In this document: one piece after another, positions 6,884 through 12,070 of the stretch
Layout: every line of letters begins with the position of its first letter
Position numbering within the stretch: the first letter of the stretch is position 1
Origin: JBHEKP01 sp041859375
GTDB taxonomy: Bacteria > Hydrogenedentota > Hydrogenedentia > Hydrogenedentales > CAITNO01
Assembly: GCA_041859375.1 (NCBI GenBank)
Contig: JBHEKP010000355.1
Location: forward strand, 1-12,070
Direction of reading: 5' to 3'
DNA: 12,070 bases
Position numbers and translations under genes: made by a program
The notes under the pieces: generated by a model
What the model was told of the DNA's origin: nothing
The model's input: only the letters and a program-made list of their open reading frames with translations
Database searches by the model: none

Positions 6884-8605
6884 TTAGTTCGCCTTGGCCG
6901 TGGCGCCGCCGGACCAGGTGGCGTTCACGCGGTTAACCATCTCCAACACGCCCTTGTGGACCGCCGGGGCGACCTCGGGTCCGCCGGAATTCTCCTCGCC
7001 GTACTGGTCCCCGTCGCCGTAGGCCCAGGGGGCCTTCGCATCCCACTGGCTCTTGGGGATGATGTAGCCGATTTCATCGTTGCAGAGGCCGAAGGTGGGC
7101 GTCTGCTTCGCGAACTGGCGCTGCACCTCATGGAAGGGCGGCACCTCCACGGGGGCGATTTCAAAGTCCCGGCCGTTCCTCGCCTCGACGCCGCCCACGG
7201 CGATTTCCGGGTAAATCTCGCCGGGCACCGTGGTGATGAGCGCGTCGCCGACGCGCACGGCGTTCACCTCGGTCTTGGAATAGCCGCCCCAGTAGTAGCC
7301 CTCGTGCAGCAGGCCGAGCATGATGCCGTACTTGAAGAGGGGGTTGTCCATCTTGGACTTGATTGTCTTGGCGGCCACGGCCACCATCGGGTTTTCGTTC
7401 TTCCACGCATCGGGCCCGCGCAGCGCGTTGGCGGCCAGGATGGCGGTGTTGTAGCCAAGGTGCTCCGCCTTTTCAAAGGAGGCCTCCTTGACGGTCCTGC
7501 CCGAACCGTCCCGGACGGGCACCTCCACGTGCAGCGGGTTGGCCAGGCCGCCGAGCATGCCCTGGAAGAACACGCAGGTGCCGCCAAACCCCTTGACGCC
7601 GTTCGGCTCGGGCACCCCCTTCTCAAGCCCCTCGCGCAGGTAATGGACGAAATCGCAGGTGAGGTAGGGGTTGCTTCCGCTGAGCGCCTCGGGATGGTTT
7701 CCCCAGTTCACCAGGGTGCCGAGGGTCTGCTCGTCCCGTCCCGGGCGGGTGAAACGCCAAAGGTACATGTTCTCGTCGCGCACCGAGGGCTTGCGCGAGT
7801 CGTGGACAAAGCCCTCCTCGGGCATCTTGACGGTGGCGCAGAACATGTCAGCCGGCTCCAGCGCGGCCACGGCCTCCTCGACGGCCTCCTTCGTGAGGCG
7901 CTTGATTTTGTTGATGTAGCGCGTGTCGTAGCCGAACATGGGCAGTCCGCTCCAGTTGCCCATCGTGTCCGGCACCTCGTGGCTGTGGGTGGAGGAGACC
8001 AGCAGGTGGTCCACCTTCAGGGACTTGTTGATGGAATTCCGGATGGCGATGATGTCGTTGTGGAAAATGCCGATGGCGTCAATGCTGACCATCACCACGG
8101 TGACCCCGTTGTTGCGCAGGGCCACGGCGCGGGTCCACTGCGGATCATGCACGCCCTTGGCGGGGCGGTTCACGCCGAAGCCGGCAATCCACACGGGATC
8201 AAAGCGGCCGTTCTTGTTCTTGTCCACATAGGTGTCGCCGGAGGATTTCGCCTTTTCAAGGTCCAAAAACTTGCCGTAGTGGTTCACAACCTTGAACAGC
8301 GCCTTCTGCCAGCCCGTGCCCGCGTCCGTCAGGATGTCGTATTCGTTGTTGTTGTTGCCGTCGGTCCAGGAGTCGTATTCGTCCAGGTTCGCCGTGATGT
8401 CGCGCGTGGCAAAACCCGCCTGAATCTGGCCCGGCGCCTCGGCGGGCGCGCCCGCGGGAAGCATCACGTCCAGCTCATACCCGTGGTAGGGGCCGCGGCG
8501 CAGGGAAACGAACCAGAGCGCCACCAGCAGCAGGAAAACCAGCAACCCGGTAATGATTTTGTGTTTGCGGAAAAAGCCGTCCTCGCCGAAAAGACTGGAA
8601 AACAT
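6884..8605 (-). CDS. Membrane-anchored neutral ceramidase-like hydrolase with calcium-loop insert
   Basis: A 573-residue protein. Residues 15-35 form one transmembrane signal anchor after a short basic N-terminus, so the bulk is extracytoplasmic. The fold matches the neutral/alkaline ceramidase N-terminal family: GFATRDITANL (64-74), the alternating strand VVMVSIDAIGI, STHSHEVPD (205-213, the zinc HxH region), LVNWGNHPEAL (298-308) and PGEIYPE (461-467). The Glu and the later GY (513-514) plausibly complete the zinc site. Two acidic loops, DGNNNNEYD (82-90) and DKNKNGRFD (128-136), look like EF-hand or dockerin-type calcium loops. The segment equivalent to the ceramidase nucleophile motif GDVSPN reads QGMLGGLANP (348-357), with no serine. 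A different catalytic mechanism or substrate is therefore likely, and ceramide cleavage should not be assumed. AAGGAG lies eight bases upstream of the ATG. Confidence 0.82.
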   Translation of the reverse strand: MFSSLFGEDGFFRKHKIITGLLVFLLLVALWFVSLRRGPYHGYELDVMLPAGAPAEAPGQIQAGFATRDITANLDEYDSWTDGNNNNEYDILTDAGTGWQKALFKVVNHYGKFLDLEKAKSSGDTYVDKNKNGRFDPVWIAGFGVNRPAKGVHDPQWTRAVALRNNGVTVVMVSIDAIGIFHNDIIAIRNSINKSLKVDHLLVSSTHSHEVPDTMGNWSGLPMFGYDTRYINKIKRLTKEAVEEAVAALEPADMFCATVKMPEEGFVHDSRKPSVRDENMYLWRFTRPGRDEQTLGTLVNWGNHPEALSGSNPYLTCDFVHYLREGLEKGVPEPNGVKGFGGTCVFFQGMLGGLANPLHVEVPVRDGSGRTVKEASFEKAEHLGYNTAILAANALRGPDAWKNENPMVAVAAKTIKSKMDNPLFKYGIMLGLLHEGYYWGGYSKTEVNAVRVGDALITTVPGEIYPEIAVGGVEARNGRDFEIAPVEVPPFHEVQRQFAKQTPTFGLCNDEIGYIIPKSQWDAKAPWAYGDGDQYGEENSGGPEVAPAVHKGVLEMVNRVNATWSGGATAKAN

Positions 8606-8613
8606 GGTTGAGA

Positions 8614-8619
8614 CTCCTT
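8614..8619 (-). promoter_or_regulatory. Strong ribosome binding site of the ceramidase-like gene
   Basis: AAGGAG ends eight bases before the ATG at 8605. It fixes this start against a long upstream extension of the same frame to 8995, which runs antisense-like through the neighbouring gene. Confidence 0.85.
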
Positions 8620-8647
8620 GGACGGCGCCCTTTGCGCCGTGGATTGG

Positions 8648-8672
8648 CCGGAAAAACACCCGTTTTATCCGG
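8648..8672 (-). promoter_or_regulatory. Leader hairpin of the ceramidase-like gene
   Basis: CCGGA(T)AAAAC pairs with GTTTTTCCGG around a GGGT loop, giving a 10-bp stem with one bulged T. It lies at the expected 5' end of the transcript from the candidate promoter just upstream. No T-tract follows, so it is not an obvious terminator. It may stabilise the mRNA or mark the end of the preceding transcript; its role is unknown. Confidence 0.4.
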
Positions 8673-8682
8673 AATGGTGAAA

Positions 8683-8691
8683 ATATTACCA
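8683..8691 (-). promoter_or_regulatory. Candidate extended -10 promoter for the ceramidase-like gene
   Basis: On the minus strand TGG precedes TAATAT, a five-of-six match to TATAAT with an extended TGn. No convincing -35 box lies upstream, which extended -10 promoters can tolerate. The 125-base gap after the nucleotidyltransferase, the largest in this series, makes an independent promoter plausible. Confidence 0.4.
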
Positions 8692-8730
8692 CGCATTGGA
8701 CCCGCGATTCAGCCCGGGGGTTGCGCGGTG

Positions 8731-9669
8731 TCAGGCCTTGAGGCGCGCGGACGGGGTGATGACCATGTCGGCGCAGTCGCAGCCGTCGTCCAGCACCACG
8801 CCGGGCATCACCACGCAGCGTTCGAGGCGGACCGGCCTGGTGACGCGCACCCCGTCGCCGAGGACGGTTTCGAGGAGTTCGACGCCCGGCGCAACCTCGC
8901 ACCCCTCCCCGACCATGCTTTCCATGCCGAGCAGGGAGAGCTGGCGGCGGCAGCACTCGATGAGATCGCCGATGTAGGTGAGGTTCATGTCCCATTCCAC
9001 CACGGGCACGGCCCGCACGGGGCAGTCGAGATCCACCAGTATCTGGATGGAGTCGGTAAGTTCGTACTCGTCCCGCAGCGCGGTGCGCGGTGTGCGGCGG
9101 ATGGCGTCGAAAATGGGCAGATCAAAGAGGTAGAGGCCGCAGCCCTTGAGGTTGGACTCGACGAAGCGGGGCTTTTCAATGACCCGCCGCACCGTGCCGT
9201 CGGGGCGCAGGTGGATGCTGAAATTGCGGCGGATGGCCTCGGGGTCATGCTCAATTTTCGCGGCGAGCACGGCGGCGGGCTCGTGCTCCTCGAATTCGCC
9301 CACCAGCCGCTCCAGCCTGGAGACGCCGAAAAAGATGTCGCCCAGAAAGAGGATGAAGGGCCGGTCCAGGTGCGGCTCCAGCTGGCCCACCGCATGGGCC
9401 AGCCCCAGCCGCCGGGTCTGCTCGACGTAGCGGATGCCCATCCCGTATTTGGAGCCGTCGCCCAGGGTTGAGGTGATGAGGTGGCCGAGGTGGCCGATCA
9501 CGATGATCACCTCGCGCACGCCCAGGCTTTTCAGCTGCTCAAGCTGGTATTCCAGCAGGGGCCGGTTGCACACGGGCGCGATGGGCTTGGGCACCTCCTC
9601 GCCGAAGGGCCCCATGCGCGAGCCGTGTCCCGCCGCCAAAATCACACCCTGATACGCCGGGGTTGTCAT
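8731..9669 (-). CDS. Sugar-1-phosphate nucleotidyltransferase (RmlA/GlmU-like)
   Basis: A 312-residue cytosolic enzyme that joins an NTP and a sugar 1-phosphate to make an NDP-sugar and pyrophosphate. The N-terminal Rossmann-like domain has LAAGHGSRMGPF...PKPIAPVCNRPLLEY (11-41, nucleotide-binding loop and catalytic Lys), LFLGDIFF (108-114, Mg-binding D111), EKPRFVESN (165-173) and DEYELTDSI (200-208). Residues about 253-312 contain imperfect hexapeptide repeats (VGEGCEVAPGVELLETVLGDG), a short left-handed beta-helix. This form is common in archaeal and bacterial glucose-1-phosphate thymidylyl- or uridylyltransferases. The base and sugar cannot be fixed from sequence alone. Its ATG overlaps the macro-domain stop in an ATGA, and AGGAGG lies ten bases upstream inside the macro gene, so translation is coupled. 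It is probably for cell-surface polysaccharide or glycan precursors, although no glycosyltransferase is nearby. Confidence 0.9.
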   Translation of the reverse strand: MTTPAYQGVILAAGHGSRMGPFGEEVPKPIAPVCNRPLLEYQLEQLKSLGVREVIIVIGHLGHLITSTLGDGSKYGMGIRYVEQTRRLGLAHAVGQLEPHLDRPFILFLGDIFFGVSRLERLVGEFEEHEPAAVLAAKIEHDPEAIRRNFSIHLRPDGTVRRVIEKPRFVESNLKGCGLYLFDLPIFDAIRRTPRTALRDEYELTDSIQILVDLDCPVRAVPVVEWDMNLTYIGDLIECCRRQLSLLGMESMVGEGCEVAPGVELLETVLGDGVRVTRPVRLERCVVMPGVVLDDGCDCADMVITPSARLKA

Positions 9670-10220
9670 GGGGTGCCCCCCTCCTGTTGCGCCGCGGCTT
9701 CCAGCGCGCGGGAAAATTCGGCCAGCAGTTCATCGCTGAAAAGGACAAACCGCACCGTCCTCAGTCCGTCATGGGTTTTCAAAAAGTCCACCACCGCCCG
9801 CATGGCCGCCGCCGCCGCCGCCGCGGGCGGATAGCCGTAGACCCCGCAACTGACGGCGGGAAAGGCCACAGACTTCAGCCCCTTTCCAAGGGCCACCTCC
9901 AGGCTGCGCCGGTGGCACGAGGCAAGCTGCCGCGCCGCGTTGGGCCCCGCCTCGCGGTAAACCGGGCCCACCGTGTGGATGACATGGCGGGCGGGGAGGT
10001 TGTGCCCCCCGGTGATTTTCGCGTCGCCCGTGTCGCAGCCGCCCAGCGCGCGGCATTCGGCCAGCAGTCCCGGTCCTGCGGCGCGGTGGATGGCCCCGTC
10101 CACGCCCCCCCCGCCCAGAAGGGAATGGTTGGCGGCGTTCACAATGGCGTCCACCGCCTCGCGGGTGATGTCCCCCCGCAGGGTTTCCACCACGGTGCCG
10201 TTCACTGTGACACAGGCCAT
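9666..10220 (-). CDS. Macro-domain protein, MacroD/YmdB-type ADP-ribose hydrolase
   Basis: A 184-residue single-domain cytosolic protein. Motifs of the MacroD class are GDIT (16-19), AIVNAANHSLLGGGGVDGAIH (25-45, with ADP-ribose-contacting Asn and catalytic D41), GDAKITGGHNLPARHVIHTVGP (65-86) and FPAVSCGVYGYP (120-131, diphosphate-binding loop). The family removes ADP-ribose from acidic residues and deacetylates O-acetyl-ADP-ribose, a sirtuin product. The ATG at 10220 was chosen because it begins at the family N-terminus with GGGAG nine bases upstream. An in-frame extension to 10382 runs inside argH and is rejected. Seven alanines (133-139) are encoded by a GCC repeat. The gene lies 28 bases after argH and overlaps the nucleotidyltransferase by four bases. 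The usual length is 170-190. The specific substrate is not decided. Confidence 0.93.
   Translation of the reverse strand: MACVTVNGTVVETLRGDITREAVDAIVNAANHSLLGGGGVDGAIHRAAGPGLLAECRALGGCDTGDAKITGGHNLPARHVIHTVGPVYREAGPNAARQLASCHRRSLEVALGKGLKSVAFPAVSCGVYGYPPAAAAAAAMRAVVDFLKTHDGLRTVRFVLFSDELLAEFSRALEAAAQQEGGTP
9805..9822 (-). repeat. GCC trinucleotide repeat inside the macro gene
   Basis: Six perfect GCC units on the plus strand, followed by GCG, encode most of a seven-alanine run in the helix after the macro GVYGYP loop. It is in frame, so slippage would change the helix length rather than break the gene. Confidence 0.8.
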
Positions 10221-10248
10221 GATGCTGTTCTCCCGGGTTCTGCGGCGT

Positions 10249-11631
10249 TCAGGATTCCCGCGCCAGCCTGCGGCGGGCCTTCCGCAGCGCGGCCCGCACC
10301 CGCGCGGGCGCGGTGCCGCCGGGGGTGTTCCGCTGCGCCACAATGGCCTCCGGACTGATGGCGTCGCGGAGGTCCGTCCCAAAGGCGGCGCAGTGCAGCC
10401 GGTACTCCTCGGGCGGCAGCTCCGCCAGGGTGACTCCCAGCTCGATGCAGCGGCGCACGATGCGGCCGATGATGCCGTGGGCCTCGCGGAAGGGAACGCC
10501 CTTTCGCACCAGGTAGTCCGCCAAATCCGTGGCCTCCATGAAACCCTCGCGCAGGGCGCGCGCCATCGCGTCCCGGCGCACGGTTATGGAGGGGATCATC
10601 GCCGCGTACACCGCAAGGCAGAGGCGCGCCGTGTCCGCCGCGTGGAACACCGGCTCCTTGTCCTCCTGCAGGTCGCGGTTGTAGGTCAGGGGCAGGCCCT
10701 TCATCAGCGTGAGCATGGCCGTGAGATCGCCGTACACCCGGCCCGTCTTGCCGCGCACCAGCTCGGCCACATCGGGGTTTTTTTTCTGGGGCATGATGCT
10801 GGAGCCCGTGGTGAAGGCGTCGCCGATCTCCACAAAGCCGAATTCGGAGCCGGACCAGAGGATTAGCTCCTCGCTGAGCCTGGACAGGTGCATCATCACG
10901 ATGGAGCAGCCCGCGCAGAACTCGATGAGATAGTCGCGGTCGGACACGGCGTCCATGCTGTTTGCCGACACGGCCTCAAAACCCAGTTCGCGGGCGACCA
11001 TTTCCCGGTCAATCGGATGGGGCGTGCCCGCGAGGGCGGCGGAGCCGAGGGGCATGACGTTGACGCGCCCGCGCATCTCCGCGAAACGCTCCGTGTCGCG
11101 GCGGAACATCTCCACATAGGCGAGCATGTGGTGCGCCAGCAGCACGGGCTGGGCGTGCTGGAGGTGGGTGTAGCCCGGCATGAGCACGTCCGCGTGCTTT
11201 TCCGCAAAGTCCAGCAGCGCGCCCTGGAGCCGCCGCAGCAGCGCCAGGATTTCATCCACCTGGTCGCGGGTCCACATGCGCACGTCCGTGGAAATCTGGT
11301 CGTTGCGGCTGCGCGCGGTGTGCAGGCGCTTGCCCACGTCACCAATCAGCCCCACCAGCGCCGCCTCAATGTTGGTGTGCACGTCCTCGAGGGCCACGTC
11401 CCACACCATGCGCCCCGCCTCCACCATCGAGGCGATTTTCCCCAGGCCCCGGATGATGGCGGCGGAGTCCTTTTTGCTGATGATGCCGCACGCGCCCAGC
11501 ATGCGCGCGTGGGCGATGCTGCCGCGGATGTCCCACGGCGCCAAACGGGCGTCAAAGGACACCGACTCGCCGAGCGCCTCCACAAGCGCGTCCGTGCCGC
11601 CCTCAAACCGTCCGCCCCAGAGTTTGGACAT
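10249..11631 (-). CDS. argH: Argininosuccinate lyase
   Basis: A 460-residue cytosolic enzyme that splits argininosuccinate into arginine and fumarate, the last step of arginine synthesis; it works as a homotetramer. It begins with the family N-terminus KLWGGRF. The conserved blocks are HTARSRNDQ (105-112), GYTHLQHAQP (153-162, with catalytic H156) and the fumarase/aspartase signature GSSIMPQKKNPD (276-287), holding the catalytic serine S278 on the mobile loop. Length and motifs are typical, so it should be active. GAAAGG lies about nine bases before the ATG. It follows the 57-residue gene by 39 bases and precedes the macro gene by 28. argG and other arg genes are not in the window. The C-terminus is Arg-rich (RAALRKARRRLARES), as in many GC-rich homologues. 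Confidence 0.97.
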   Translation of the reverse strand: MSKLWGGRFEGGTDALVEALGESVSFDARLAPWDIRGSIAHARMLGACGIISKKDSAAIIRGLGKIASMVEAGRMVWDVALEDVHTNIEAALVGLIGDVGKRLHTARSRNDQISTDVRMWTRDQVDEILALLRRLQGALLDFAEKHADVLMPGYTHLQHAQPVLLAHHMLAYVEMFRRDTERFAEMRGRVNVMPLGSAALAGTPHPIDREMVARELGFEAVSANSMDAVSDRDYLIEFCAGCSIVMMHLSRLSEELILWSGSEFGFVEIGDAFTTGSSIMPQKKNPDVAELVRGKTGRVYGDLTAMLTLMKGLPLTYNRDLQEDKEPVFHAADTARLCLAVYAAMIPSITVRRDAMARALREGFMEATDLADYLVRKGVPFREAHGIIGRIVRRCIELGVTLAELPPEEYRLHCAAFGTDLRDAISPEAIVAQRNTPGGTAPARVRAALRKARRRLARES

Positions 11632-11670
11632 GAAACCGCCTTTCTTTTGCGGACCGCCCGCGGGGGCGGC

Positions 11671-11844
11671 CTATTTCTTTTCCTTTTTCGGCGCGGACGC
11701 CCGCTTGATGATGTCGTCCACGTCCCTGAGCACCGCGGCAAGCACCTCCCTGCGGTGGTTGTCCGCGATTTTATAGTGCTGCGCCTGCTCAAGAAGCTCC
11801 ATCGTGTGCAGCGCCACCTGATAGGCGAAGTCCTGAACCTTCAT
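11671..11844 (-). CDS. Small 57-residue protein of unknown function upstream of argH
   Basis: I do not recognise a family. The product begins MKVQDFAYQVALHTMELLEQ and is predicted almost wholly helical, amphipathic and charged, with a basic C-terminal tail (APKKEKK). It has no cysteines, signal peptide or membrane span. The ATG at 11844 is supported by a near-perfect AAGGAGG seven bases upstream (11851-11857); a longer in-frame start at 11943 has no such site and adds a Pro-rich non-conserved stretch. It is the first gene before argH, 39 bases away, so it is probably co-transcribed. The short helical form would suit a protein-protein adaptor or small regulator, but nothing in the sequence proves that. 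Confidence 0.7.
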   Translation of the reverse strand: MKVQDFAYQVALHTMELLEQAQHYKIADNHRREVLAAVLRDVDDIIKRASAPKKEKK

Positions 11845-11850
11845 GACGTG

Positions 11851-11857
11851 CCTCCTT
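11851..11857 (-). promoter_or_regulatory. Ribosome binding site of the 57-residue gene, next to a hairpin
   Basis: AAGGAGG lies seven bases before the ATG at 11844. Its first two bases also fall in a possible stem: TTGCGGG (11856-11862) with CCCGC-g-CAA (11869-11877), one bulge, six-base loop. Folding could limit access to the site. Confidence 0.6.
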
Positions 11858-11898
11858 GCGGGTTGCGTCCCGCGCAATAGGTTCGCAAAGACGGGGGG

Positions 11899-11920
11899 GC
11901 CGGCGCAAATGCGCGCCGGC
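11899..11920. promoter_or_regulatory. Perfect hairpin in the divergent intergenic region
   Basis: GCCGGCGC and GCGCCGGC form a perfect eight-base inverted repeat around AAATGC, flanked on both sides by runs of six or more G (plus strand). No T-tract follows in either direction. It lies between the divergent 57-residue gene and the trpB-like gene, so it could be an operator, a leader structure or a roadblock. Its function is unknown. Confidence 0.5.
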
Positions 11921-11997
11921 GGGGGGAGCAAAAACTGGCGCAAACAGCCGCGCGTGGGCTATGCTGGCCGTTTGCGGTTTCACAGCGAGAGGTCCGG

Positions 11998-12070
11998 ATG
12001 CGGGACGGCAACGCCACAAAAAACCAGTTCGGCACCTTTGGGGGGGTCTACACCCCCTGCATCCTCACGA
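11998..12070 (+). CDS. trpB: Probable tryptophan synthase beta chain, N-terminal fragment
   Basis: Only 24 codons are inside the window. After MRDGNATKN the sequence QFGTFGGVYTPCILT matches the near-N-terminal F-G-x-F/Y-G-G-x-Y-x-P-x-x-L block of TrpB, the PLP enzyme that condenses indole and serine to tryptophan. The start is supported by GAGAGG five bases before the ATG. The position usually Glu or Gln after the Pro is Cys here. TrpB is by far the best match, but the rest of the gene is needed to confirm it. It is divergent from the small gene and argH. Confidence 0.72.
   Translation, partial: MRDGNATKNQFGTFGGVYTPCILT

Noticed and set aside
6854..8611. A 585-codon plus-strand frame antisense to the ceramidase-like gene
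   Set aside because: Composition is typical of a shadow frame, it has no ribosome binding site or family motif, and it crosses the terminator hairpin at its start.
8606..8995. N-terminal extension of the ceramidase-like frame
   Set aside because: It would run through the 3' part of the nucleotidyltransferase gene and is Arg-rich and motif-free. The ATG at 8605 has a strong AAGGAG and leads directly into a signal anchor.
11654..11669. CCGCCC/GGGCGG hairpin between the 57-residue gene and argH as a terminator
   Set aside because: The stem is only six pairs and has no T-tract after it on the minus strand; the gap is 39 bases and the genes are probably co-transcribed.
10888..11880. A 330-codon plus-strand frame antisense to argH
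   Set aside because: argH is certain on the minus strand; this frame is a His/Arg-rich shadow.
1..12070. Mobile element, phage, defence system or CRISPR array
   Set aside because: No transposase, integrase, terminal repeats, repeat-spacer pattern or nuclease/toxin gene was seen. The macro domain alone is not enough to call a toxin-antitoxin or defence locus.

Overview
This is a GC-rich bacterial chromosomal window, densely coded, with clear Shine-Dalgarno sites (AAGGAG/GGAGG) before most genes. No rRNA, tRNA, transposase, integrase, phage gene or CRISPR array was seen. The content is mostly housekeeping and metabolic. The serine hydroxymethyltransferase is the long chlamydia-like form. Alongside it are a fused DUF59-Mrp-DUF971 ATPase, a secreted GH65-like six-hairpin glycosidase and an anchored ceramidase-like hydrolase. 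This mix suggests an uncultured PVC-like or Hydrogenedentota-like bacterium. That assignment is inference; a marker-gene phylogeny would be needed to confirm it.

Layout. Positions 1-1311 (minus) hold the N-terminal 437 residues of a secreted glycosidase-like protein that runs off the left edge. It diverges from glyA (about 1564-3087, plus). A terminator-like hairpin follows glyA. Next comes a close-packed plus-strand run: crcB fluoride channel (3158-3541), a small coiled-coil/zinc-ribbon protein (3562-3942), the Mrp-type Fe-S carrier ATPase (3971-5392), an M50 site-2-protease-like membrane protein (5454-6134) and lipB octanoyltransferase (6160-6810). The gaps are 20-61 bases, so these five are probably one transcription unit.

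A strong hairpin at 6837-6872 separates lipB from a convergent minus-strand series. In transcription order that series is a 57-residue protein (11844-11671), argH (11631-10249), a macro-domain protein (10220-9666), a sugar-phosphate nucleotidyltransferase (9669-8731, overlapping the macro gene by ATGA) and a ceramidase-like hydrolase (8605-6884, probably with its own promoter). At the right edge a plus-strand gene starting at 11998 looks like trpB and diverges from the 57-residue gene.

Functional links. The Mrp-type protein should carry Fe-S clusters. LipB feeds lipoyl synthase, an Fe-S enzyme, so their neighbourhood is sensible. ArgH completes arginine biosynthesis and TrpB tryptophan biosynthesis. 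The macro/nucleotidyltransferase pair is translationally coupled, which hints at linked nucleotide-sugar or ADP-ribose chemistry. The points most worth a second look are the four-part Mrp protein with its His/Cys tail, the ceramidase-like protein that appears to lack the family's nucleophilic serine, and the coupled macro-nucleotidyltransferase pair.
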